Shown here: piece by piece, positions 15,518 to 21,122 of the stretch
How the letters are laid out: each line of letters opens with the position of its first letter
How positions within the stretch are numbered: the stretch's first letter is position 1
Assembly: GCA_937930275.1 (NCBI GenBank)
Contig: CALGLM010000441.1
Span: forward strand, 1 to 21,122
Reading direction: 5' to 3'
Length of the DNA: 21,122 bases
Source of the DNA: an uncultured Ignavibacteria bacterium
GTDB taxonomy: Bacteria; Bacteroidota; Ignavibacteria; Ignavibacteriales; Melioribacteraceae
Program-made: the position numbers and the translations under genes
The notes under the pieces: generated by a model
Told to the model about the DNA's origin: nothing
The model's database searches: none
The model's input: only the letters and a program-made list of their open reading frames with translations

Positions 15518-17305
15518 TTATTCGTCCATAGTTGCGGCAAATACTTCCGCAAAACTTGTTAATCCTATTTTAACTTTTTCTAATCCTGCCTCTCTTAAGT
15601 TTAAAGTACCGTCTGCTTTTGCCTGCAATCTAATAGATTCTTCATCAACATCTTCACCGCTTTTTACAATCAATTCTCTAATTTTTTTTGTAAAATATAA
15701 AGCTTCATGAATTGCCAACCTGCCTTTATACCCCGTATTATTACATTTCGGACATCCACCCGGTTCGTAAACTTCGTATTTGCTCCATTCTTCAATATCC
15801 AGTCCGGCATTACGCATAAAACCTTCGTCAAAATGGGTCATCCTTTTTTTGCAGTCGCACAATTTACGAATTAAACGCTGTGCAACTATTATGTTAATAG
15901 CATAAGCAATTAAAAACGGTTCTACTCCCATTTTATATAAACGTGCAACCGCACTCGGTGCATCGTTAGTATGCAAAGTAGAAAACGTTAAGTGCCCCGT
16001 ATTTGCAAGCTTAATAGCTGTTTCGGCAGTTTCTTTATCACGCATTTCTCCCACAAGTACAATATCCGGGTCATGTCGTAAAATTGCACGTATTGCTTGC
16101 TCAAAATTCATTTTATAACCAATTTTTAACTGCCTTGCACCTTCAATTACATACTCAACGGGATCTTCTACCGTAAGCACGTTTTTTGTAGGATTAATTA
16201 CTTGATATAGTGCGGCTACAAGTGTAGTACTTTTACCGCTTCCGGTTGGACCAGTTAATATTACCATTCCTTGCGGCTGATTTATAGCTCTCACAAAAGC
16301 GTTTTGAGCATAACCTACTAAACCTAATTTACTTAAGTCTTTTATTACTTTTCTATCATCCAAAATACGGATAACTATGCTTTCAAATTTGTTTTTTAAT
16401 TCGGTGCCCACCATAGGAAGTACGGATACACGAAAACGAATAATATGTCCGTCTATTTCTCGTTGTATAAACCCGTCTTGTGCTTTTTCTCTTTCAAATC
16501 TATCCATTCCTTTCGATCTATCTTTTACAACCGCCATAACAGCTTCCGGAAGGGTGCTTTCTTGTGCATGCCAAAGCTGCAATTTACCGTCAATTCTAAA
16601 ATGAATTTCGGTACGGGTACTTGATTTAGGCACCAAATGGATATCACTTACTCCCCTTCTAACTCCTTCTACCAATGCTCCTTCTATTAAATTTATTAAA
16701 GCACTTTTATTAATTTCTGCATCTAATTCTTCTTCGTTTACTGAAGATTCATCTACTTCAACAGAAATCTCTTCGGCAGATTCTTCTATCATCTTTAAAA
16801 ATTCATTTTCCGGAGGAAATAAAAGCGCTATAAGCTTTTCGTAATCGCGCATGCGCATATAAATAATTTCATATTTTTTTGCATTTAGCGAATAAGCAAT
16901 TTTTGAAAGCGATTTATCTGTCGGATCAGTTGCGGCAAGTATCAGTTTGTCTTTAATTCTATCATCATATTTATATGGTATTACTTTATGCTTTAATAAA
17001 ACTTGTTTAACTTCTTCACCTTGCGAAGTTATTAATTGTTTTATCTCTTCTTTTTGTTTGTCACTTATTTGGTCAACCTGAATGTTTAATTCCCTAAATG
17101 CATATAATATGGCAACTTCCCTAAATATGGCATCATGGTCAAAACCTAAATCCTGCACCAAAATTTGAGCAAGGTTTCTTTTAATCTTATTATCTTCCGA
17201 TTGTTTTATATGTAACGCTTTTTCTAAAACCTTTACGTCTATTATTCCTTTTTTTAGAAGTAAATAGCCTATTTTGTCCGTAAGTTCTAACTGGTTATCT
17301 AACAT
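15518..17305 (-). CDS. PilB/GspE-type pilus assembly ATPase
   Basis: The cytoplasmic hexameric motor that powers pilin polymerisation through the PilC/GspF platform. Domains: N-terminal GspE/MshEN region (about 1-165), which often binds c-di-GMP in this family; an acidic linker (165-200); then the core N2 (SDIHLVP at 220-226) and ATPase domains. Motifs are intact: Walker A GPTGSGKST (352-360), Asp box VEDPVEY (379-385), Walker B VLVGEMRD (416-423, E420), His box STLHTNDAP (442-450). The zinc-binding region has C518 and C521 (CPKC), but the first pair is C483-x-C485 (CDC), one residue tighter than the usual CxxC. The gene starts 4 nt after the platform gene, whose terminal CGGTGA can double as the ribosome-binding site. 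Whether to call it PilB or GspE depends on whether the machine is a pilus or a secreton; PilT next door favours pilus. Confidence 0.93.
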   Translation of the reverse strand: MLDNQLELTDKIGYLLLKKGIIDVKVLEKALHIKQSEDNKIKRNLAQILVQDLGFDHDAIFREVAILYAFRELNIQVDQISDKQKEEIKQLITSQGEEVKQVLLKHKVIPYKYDDRIKDKLILAATDPTDKSLSKIAYSLNAKKYEIIYMRMRDYEKLIALLFPPENEFLKMIEESAEEISVEVDESSVNEEELDAEINKSALINLIEGALVEGVRRGVSDIHLVPKSSTRTEIHFRIDGKLQLWHAQESTLPEAVMAVVKDRSKGMDRFEREKAQDGFIQREIDGHIIRFRVSVLPMVGTELKNKFESIVIRILDDRKVIKDLSKLGLVGYAQNAFVRAINQPQGMVILTGPTGSGKSTTLVAALYQVINPTKNVLTVEDPVEYVIEGARQLKIGYKMNFEQAIRAILRHDPDIVLVGEMRDKETAETAIKLANTGHLTFSTLHTNDAPSAVARLYKMGVEPFLIAYAINIIVAQRLIRKLCDCKKRMTHFDEGFMRNAGLDIEEWSKYEVYEPGGCPKCNNTGYKGRLAIHEALYFTKKIRELIVKSGEDVDEESIRLQAKADGTLNLREAGLEKVKIGLTSFAEVFAATMDE

Positions 17306-17309
17306 AAAA

Positions 17310-18677
17310 TCACCGGATAAAAATATTTATTAAAAATTTCATGGTTGGCGGCTTAGGACTAATTGTAGCCGTTTCTGCAGAAACAAGAGTCAAGCCAATC
17401 ATTACAATCATAATTACCATTGCAATAGTAACTTGAATTAATTCAATTACATTTTTTAGTCTAAAAACCGTTTCGCTTTCATAATAGTTTGCAAGCTGTT
17501 TTGCCGTGTTTTTAATGGTACCCGTCTCCTCGCCGCTATGAAAACGTGAAATTGCGGTATCGGTAAAAACACCCGCTGCTTCAAATGCATCGGTAATTCC
17601 GGTTCCTCTTTTAATCATCATCGGAATTGCAACTCCTTTAATCTTGCTTTCAAAATAACTGTTCCCCGATGCTTCGGCAGCTATTCGTATAGGGTCTATA
17701 CTTTCGGCAGACCCGCTGTATAACGTATAAAACACCCTACAAAATACCTCTATTAATGTTTTATGAATTAATGACCCAATTATGGGTATTCTTAGCATCA
17801 TTCTATCAATAAAAAACGACCCCTTTTTTGTTTTACTCCACCTCCAAAATATTATAGGCGGAACAAAAAATATTATAGCTACTAAAATTGTATTATTTAA
17901 CAAAAAATCGCTAAACGATAAAGTTGCTGCCGTTAATGGAGGTAATTCAATTTTAAATTTTTGGAATAATTTTGCCGTCTCCGGAAATATGTATCCGACA
18001 TAAAATAAAACTGCTATAAAAAGCACAAATAACGTTACCATTGGAGTAATTAGTGCACTTTTTAAGTCCTTTTTAAATTGCTGCTGTCTTTCCAAAAATT
18101 TTGCAGTAGCTTTATATATTTCAGCCATATTACCGCTTTTTGCAGCCAAACCAAGCATATATGCGGTAAATTTACCGAATACTCCTTGATATCTTAAAAA
18201 TATCTCTTCGCTATCCCCCCCTTTTTTAAGGTCGTTATTAATTTGCTTTAAAGTTTCTTTTAATGTCTTATTTTGAATGTCATTAATTAAAAGCGTTAAT
18301 ATTTCGCCATAAGGAAGTTTTTGTTCAAGTAATTCCGCACTAATTTTAACAAACGAAACAATATCCTGCATGGGCGGTTTCATGTTAAAATCCAACAGCT
18401 TTTTATTAACCGAAATAACCGTATATCCCAGTTTTTGTAAGGCTTTTTCTACTTCTTCTTTATTAAATGCTCTTTGCTCGCCGGTAGTAGGTTTTTCGTT
18501 CCCTTTTTTTATTTTAAAGATAAATGTAGATTTTTTTTCAACGGATTTTAACGTTAACCCATGTTTTTGCACCAAAGCATTTATTTTGGCTTTTCCTTCG
18601 GCACCTGAAGCGGCATTAATTGTCCCGCTTATAACTTGACCGTTTGGTTTTAATGCGTTAAATCTTAGTTCAATCAT
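17310..18677 (-). CDS. PilC/GspF inner-membrane platform protein
   Basis: The polytopic inner-membrane protein on which the assembly ATPase acts. The cytoplasmic N-terminal region (1-100) appears to contain two versions of the usual short GspF leader unit, around 20-49 and 72-93. Each has an Ala/Leu helix, then a Gly, then a strand ending SVxKK. Two GspF domains follow (about 105-230 and 305-430), with TM helices near 211-231, 262-280 and 412-433. The hallmark SGEETGTIKNTAKQL (381-395) matches the SGE.sG.l motif of the second domain. At 455 residues it is slightly longer than typical PilC (about 400-410) because of the N-terminal duplication and a 20-residue C-terminal tail. A terminator hairpin separates it from the upstream pilin gene, so it is likely expressed by read-through. 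Confidence 0.92.
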   Translation of the reverse strand: MIELRFNALKPNGQVISGTINAASGAEGKAKINALVQKHGLTLKSVEKKSTFIFKIKKGNEKPTTGEQRAFNKEEVEKALQKLGYTVISVNKKLLDFNMKPPMQDIVSFVKISAELLEQKLPYGEILTLLINDIQNKTLKETLKQINNDLKKGGDSEEIFLRYQGVFGKFTAYMLGLAAKSGNMAEIYKATAKFLERQQQFKKDLKSALITPMVTLFVLFIAVLFYVGYIFPETAKLFQKFKIELPPLTAATLSFSDFLLNNTILVAIIFFVPPIIFWRWSKTKKGSFFIDRMMLRIPIIGSLIHKTLIEVFCRVFYTLYSGSAESIDPIRIAAEASGNSYFESKIKGVAIPMMIKRGTGITDAFEAAGVFTDTAISRFHSGEETGTIKNTAKQLANYYESETVFRLKNVIELIQVTIAMVIMIVMIGLTLVSAETATISPKPPTMKFLINIFIR

Positions 18678-18700
18678 CTTTTATCTCTTTTTATAAATAG

Positions 18701-18728
18701 AAAAAAGCCGGTAAAATATTACCGGCTT
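18701..18728 (-). terminator. Rho-independent terminator after pilin-like gene B
   Basis: A 10-bp perfect stem (AAGCCGGTAA / TTACCGGCTT) with a 4-nt loop is followed, reading leftward, by TTTTTTC. It lies 28 bp after the stop of pilin-like gene B and 28 bp before the start of the platform gene. In this position it would end most pilin transcripts and let a fraction read into the machinery genes. Confidence 0.85.
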
Positions 18729-18756
18729 AAATATACAAAAAATCTAAGTAATAATC

Positions 18757-19140
18757 TTAATTATCTATTGCTGTAGTAACGTTGGTAGGTGTAACAGTCA
18801 TTGTAACCTGAACCGAATCCGTACCGTCATTTCCTATTTCGTTACCAAGACCTACCAAAGTAACCGATTGAGCTGCAACAGTTGCGGTATATGAACCGTT
18901 AGGAGTTGATGTTAAGTTTGTAGGAATTGTCCAACCTGTAAAAGTATTTCCGCCACCGCCTAATGCTGTCGGTTTTCTGTAAAACTGTTGTGCATTTGAA
19001 GCTAAGTTTGTTAAGTCAGAAACTACTGCATCTCTGTTGGCGTTGCTGCTGCTTGCAGTAAATACGTTAATACCTACTACTACTGCTATACCTACTATAA
19101 TTACGCCTAATACGATAAGTAACAATTGTTGTTGTCCCAT
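18757..19140 (-). CDS. Pilin-like protein B with two-residue leader (MG-QQQLLL)
   Basis: A 127-residue protein with a type IV pilin-like architecture. Its hydrophobic N-terminal helix (about 3-28) is preceded by only Met-Gly, then a short soluble domain rich in Thr, Asn and Val. If processed like a prepilin after Gly2, the mature protein begins QQQLL, with Leu where pilins have Glu5 and Gln where they have Phe1. An in-frame TAA five codons upstream, with no start codon between, rules out a longer leader. An AGGAG lies 6 nt before the ATG. There are no cysteines, so no pilin disulfide loop. Paralogy to the upstream gene is clear: shared MGQQQLLLI, RD at 36-37, AQQ(F/Y)Y at 50-54, GGGG at 61-64, GW and IPT near 69-74. 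Position before the platform and ATPase genes supports a major or structural pilin. Processing by PilD is inference. Confidence 0.8.
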   Translation of the reverse strand: MGQQQLLLIVLGVIIVGIAVVVGINVFTASSSNANRDAVVSDLTNLASNAQQFYRKPTALGGGGNTFTGWTIPTNLTSTPNGSYTATVAAQSVTLVGLGNEIGNDGTDSVQVTMTVTPTNVTTAIDN

Positions 19141-19146
19141 TTTGTA

Positions 19147-19151
19147 CTCCT
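19147..19151 (-). promoter_or_regulatory. Strong ribosome-binding site of pilin-like gene B
   Basis: AGGAG, 6 nt before the ATG. Most genes in the window lack such a clear Shine-Dalgarno sequence, so it suggests high expression. It also fixes the short-leader start. Confidence 0.75.
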
Positions 19152-19203
19152 GTTATGTTGTTATTAATGTTTTTTTTGTTTTGTTTAATTCTGCTATTAA
19201 TTA

Positions 19204-19219
19204 AGAAATAATTGTGCCA
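19204..19219 (-). promoter_or_regulatory. Imperfect sigma-54 promoter before pilin-like gene B
   Basis: Read on the - strand, TGGCAC-AATTA-TTTCT: a perfect -24 element and correct spacing, but the -12 element is TTTCT where TTGCT is expected, so one of the two near-invariant -12 bases is changed. The start point would be near 19191, about 50 nt before the ATG. Confidence 0.4.
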
Positions 19220-19283
19220 ACTTTATTTCAGCTTAAAACTTCGGTTATTTCGTTAAATTTTCAATTTATAAAAGAACGGATGT

Positions 19284-19314
19284 AACATTTACCTGTAAAA
19301 ATAACATTTAATGT
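19284..19314. repeat. Pair of motifs related to the pilin A upstream repeats
   Basis: AACATTTACCTGT at 19284-19296 and AACATTTAATGT at 19303-19314, 19 bp apart. They resemble, in the opposite orientation, the AACATTTAACCTT repeat upstream of pilin-like gene A. They lie about 100-117 bp before the inferred start point of gene B, a usual distance for activator sites of sigma-54 promoters. The second copy overlaps the end of gene A. In AT-rich DNA the match is only suggestive. Confidence 0.35.
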
Positions 19315-19697
19315 AAAATTGTAATCTGAAAATCACGCGGTAAAATTTTAATTTTTACCGAAACGGAATCACCGGCAGTAACTTCTTCGTTTCCTATTGC
19401 GGTAACTTCAACATAGCTTAAAGGTTGACTGATATCGGTAATTTCAAACCGTCCGTTTGCATTAATTTGCAGCTCAGTGGGTATAATCCAGCCCGAAAAA
19501 CTCCTTCCTCCCCCTCCCATTGCAGCAGGACGACTATAATATTGTTGAGCTAACCCCGATAAATTAACACAATCGGTAATTAAATTATCTCTTTTAGTTT
19601 CAACCGCATGACTTCTGAACATATTTATACCGAGTAAAATTGCTACTCCTATAACTAAAATTGCCAAAAGTATTAATAAAAGTTGTTGCTGTCCCAA
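19308..19697 (-). CDS. Pilin-like protein A with two-residue leader, TTG start
   Basis: A 129-residue paralog of pilin-like protein B, first gene of the pilus operon. It starts at TTG (19697-19695). The frame meets a TAA nine codons upstream with no ATG or GTG between, an AAGAGG Shine-Dalgarno lies 7 nt before, and the resulting MGQQQLLLI matches the paralog exactly. A hydrophobic helix (3-27) is followed by a small domain with the shared YY, RPAAMGGGG (56-64), GW (69-70) and IPTEL (72-76) elements. It is more charged than protein B (several Lys, Arg, Glu) and has one Cys (43). As in B, mature position 5 would be Leu, not Glu. It could be a second pilin subunit or a minor, tip or initiation pilin. 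Expression is probably from the sigma-54-like element at 19728-19743. Confidence 0.78.
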   Translation of the reverse strand: MGQQQLLLILLAILVIGVAILLGINMFRSHAVETKRDNLITDCVNLSGLAQQYYSRPAAMGGGGRSFSGWIIPTELQINANGRFEITDISQPLSYVEVTAIGNEEVTAGDSVSVKIKILPRDFQITILH

Positions 19698-19704
19698 GTT
19701 CGGA

Positions 19705-19709
19705 CCTCT
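19705..19709 (-). promoter_or_regulatory. Ribosome-binding site deciding the TTG start
   Basis: AGAGG, part of AAGAGG, lies 7 nt before the TTG codon of pilin-like gene A. Together with the paralog alignment it supports the non-ATG start. Confidence 0.7.
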
Positions 19710-19727
19710 TGTTTTTCTTAATTAATA

Positions 19728-19743
19728 TGCAAAAATTAAACCA
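19728..19743 (-). promoter_or_regulatory. Sigma-54-type (-24/-12) promoter of the pilin genes
   Basis: On the - strand the sequence TGG-TTT-AATTT-TTGCA has the invariant GG and GC dinucleotides exactly 10 nt apart and a perfect TTGCA -12 element. The -24 element is TGGTTT instead of TGGCAC. The start point would fall near 19717, giving a 5' leader of about 20 nt that contains the AAGAGG. An NtrC-family activator is encoded in the same cluster. Confidence 0.55.
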
Positions 19744-19752
19744 ACCTTTTTT

Positions 19753-19806
19753 AAGGTCAAATATTAAAAGTTAAAGGTTAAATGTTTTTGGGAAAGGTTA
19801 AATGTT
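19753..19806. repeat. Three 13-bp direct repeats, candidate activator-binding sites
   Basis: AAGGTCAAATATT (19753-19765), AAGGTTAAATGTT (19774-19786) and an identical second copy (19794-19806) are spaced 21 and 20 bp start to start, two helical turns each. They lie immediately upstream of the sigma-54-like promoter of pilin-like gene A, centred at about -42, -63 and -83 from the inferred start point. The spacing suggests a protein binding one face of the DNA. Confidence 0.6.
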
Positions 19807-19847
19807 AAAAACCGAAGAATAAATATTTTTGTTACGTACAATCTGCT

Positions 19848-19872
19848 AAAAAAAAAGCTGCTTAACAGCAGC
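19848..19872 (-). terminator. Rho-independent terminator of aspS
   Basis: A 6-bp stem GCTGCT / AGCAGC with a 4-nt loop is followed by nine T on the - strand, 10 bp after the aspS stop codon. It isolates aspS from the pilin operon, so the pilin genes need their own promoter. Confidence 0.9.
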
Positions 19873-19882
19873 CTTTATTAAC

Positions 19883-21121
19883 TTATCTTATTTTTATATG
19901 CAATTCTTTTAACTGGTCATCATCAACATGTGAAGGCGAATCATCCATTAATGACGTTCCGCTCGAGGTTTTTGGGAAAGCCATAACGTCACGTATCGAG
20001 TGTTCACCGGCAAATAACATAACTAATCTATCTAAACCGAATGCAATACCGCCATGAGGTGGAGCACCGTATTTAAATGCACCCAATAACGAACCGAATT
20101 TTTCTTCTGCCTCTTGTTCCGAAATTCCTAAAGCCTTGAACATCAGTTTTTGAAGCTTGTTATCGTGTATTCTTATGCTTCCGCCGGCAATTTCATTTCC
20201 GTTTAACACTAAATCGTAAGCACGTGCTTTAACTCTGCCGGGTTCACTTTCCATATATTGAATATCTTCAAAAGCAGGAGAAGTAAAAGGATGATGCATT
20301 GCGTAATAGCGGTTAGTTTCTTCATCCCACTCAAAAAGCGGAAAATCGGTTACCCACAATAAAGCCGGAATATCATCGGTCGGAATAATATTCATTCTTT
20401 TTGCCATTTCTAAGCGCAAATAACCCATTATATTTAGTGTTTTAAGTCTATTACCCGACAAAATAAAAACTAAATCACCCGGTTTTGCATTCAATTTATT
20501 AATTATACCTTGCTTTTCTTCTTCTGTTAAAAATTTAGCTATAGGAGCTTCAAGACCGTCTTCTTTTACTCTCATCCAAATTAAGCCGCCTGCTCCTAAT
20601 TTTTTAACAAAATCAGTCAAAACGTCTAATTGATTACGAGTATATTCTCCGCAGCCCGAAGCAAGTAACGAAGTTATAATCCCTTTATTTTCAACAGCTT
20701 CCTTAAATACTCTAAATTCCGATTTTTCAAATACATCGTTTAACGTAACCATTTCCAAACCAAATTTTAAATTTGGTTTATCACTTCCGTATTTTTCCAT
20801 CGCTTCGTTAAATGATAATCTTTTTAAAGGAAGTTGAATATCATAATTTTTAATTTCTTTAAAAAGTTTTTTCATCAAGCCTTCAACCATTTCAAATACG
20901 TCTTCAGTATCAACAAACGACATTTCAACATCTATCTGCGTAAATTCCGGTTGTCTATCTGCACGTAAGTCTTCATCTCTAAAACATTTCACAATTTGGA
21001 AATATCTATCCATACCCGCAACCATAAGCAATCGTTTATATTGTTGCGGTGATTGAGGTAATGCATAAAACTTTCCCTTGTGCAAACGGCTCGGCACTAA
21101 AAAATCTCGAGCTCCTTCCGG
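19883..21121 (-). CDS. aspS: Aspartyl-tRNA synthetase, 3' part (5' end outside the window)
   Basis: The C-terminal 412 or so residues of a class II aspartyl-tRNA synthetase, which charges tRNA-Asp in the cytoplasm. The frame stays open to the right edge (PEGARDFLVPSR), so the N-terminal anticodon-binding domain and the start are missing. The GTG near 21097 is internal. Visible are class II motif 2 (CFRDEDLRADRQPEFTQID), the bacterial GAD insertion domain in the middle, the HHPFTSP segment, and motif 3 (GGIAFGLDRLVML), followed by the usual C-terminal end (LKELHIKIR). The GAD domain marks the bacterial, not archaeal, type. Whether it discriminates tRNA-Asp from tRNA-Asn cannot be judged without the N-terminal half. 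A terminator follows directly, so it is not part of the pilus operon. Confidence 0.97.
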   Translation of the reverse strand, partial: PEGARDFLVPSRLHKGKFYALPQSPQQYKRLLMVAGMDRYFQIVKCFRDEDLRADRQPEFTQIDVEMSFVDTEDVFEMVEGLMKKLFKEIKNYDIQLPLKRLSFNEAMEKYGSDKPNLKFGLEMVTLNDVFEKSEFRVFKEAVENKGIITSLLASGCGEYTRNQLDVLTDFVKKLGAGGLIWMRVKEDGLEAPIAKFLTEEEKQGIINKLNAKPGDLVFILSGNRLKTLNIMGYLRLEMAKRMNIIPTDDIPALLWVTDFPLFEWDEETNRYYAMHHPFTSPAFEDIQYMESEPGRVKARAYDLVLNGNEIAGGSIRIHDNKLQKLMFKALGISEQEAEEKFGSLLGAFKYGAPPHGGIAFGLDRLVMLFAGEHSIRDVMAFPKTSSGTSLMDDSPSHVDDDQLKELHIKIR

Positions 21122-21122
21122 A

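Noticed and set aside
10187..19697. Reading the cluster as a pure type II secretion system
   Set aside because: A PilT-type ATPase and pilin-like genes without typical pseudopilin leaders favour a pilus-type machine, although the fused alignment proteins resemble GspL/GspM/GspC. The secretion alternative is not excluded.
1..21122. CRISPR arrays, tRNA or rRNA genes, insertion sequences
   Set aside because: No regularly spaced repeats with spacers, no cloverleaf or rRNA-like segments, and no transposase or integrase frame were seen.

Overview
The window is AT-rich, densely packed bacterial chromosome. Few genes have Shine-Dalgarno sequences, one possible promoter resembles the Bacteroidota type (TAnnTTTG), and the small secreted protein at the left edge resembles a Bacteroidota family. 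Together these suggest the Bacteroidota/Chlorobiota/Ignavibacteriota (FCB) side of the tree. No rRNA or tRNA gene is present, so this placement is inference.

Layout, left to right: (1) the 3' part of a secreted protein gene (+), then a long inverted repeat that probably ends transcription from both sides. (2) A sodium:solute symporter with a cytoplasmic tail, preceded by a 70-residue two-helix membrane protein (both -). (3) A + strand pair: an NtrC-family sigma-54 activator and a cytosolic hybrid histidine kinase. Its 3' end overlaps that of the next, oppositely oriented block. (4) A 13-kb block, all on the - strand, from about 19.7 kb down to 6.0 kb. In transcription order it encodes pilin-like protein A, pilin-like protein B, an intercistronic terminator, the PilC/GspF platform protein, the PilB/GspE assembly ATPase, a PilT-type ATPase, a PilM-PilN fusion, a PilO-PilP-like fusion, a short secretin, a single-domain receiver, a large membrane hybrid kinase, and a receiver-plus-DHp protein. 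(5) The 3' part of aspS (-) with its own terminator.

The main system is a compact type IV pilus (or related secretion) machine whose structural operon runs without a break into a phosphorelay. Four alignment-complex proteins are condensed into two bitopic fusions, which is close to the GspL and GspM/GspC arrangement of type II secretion. The two pilin-like proteins start Met-Gly-Gln-Gln-Gln-Leu-Leu. In-frame stops just upstream rule out a longer leader, and both lack the usual Glu at mature position 5. The PilT-type ATPase has Ala-Ala in place of Glu-Asp in its Asp box.

A sigma-54-type -24/-12 element with exact GG-N10-GC spacing lies upstream of the first pilin gene. Behind it are three copies of a 13-bp direct repeat spaced 20-21 bp apart. 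A one-mismatch sigma-54 element and related motifs precede the second pilin gene. With the sigma-54 activator encoded in the same cluster, this suggests PilSR-like control of pilin expression, with the REC-DHp protein as a candidate phosphotransfer intermediate. No prepilin peptidase, rpoN or Hpt gene is in the window.
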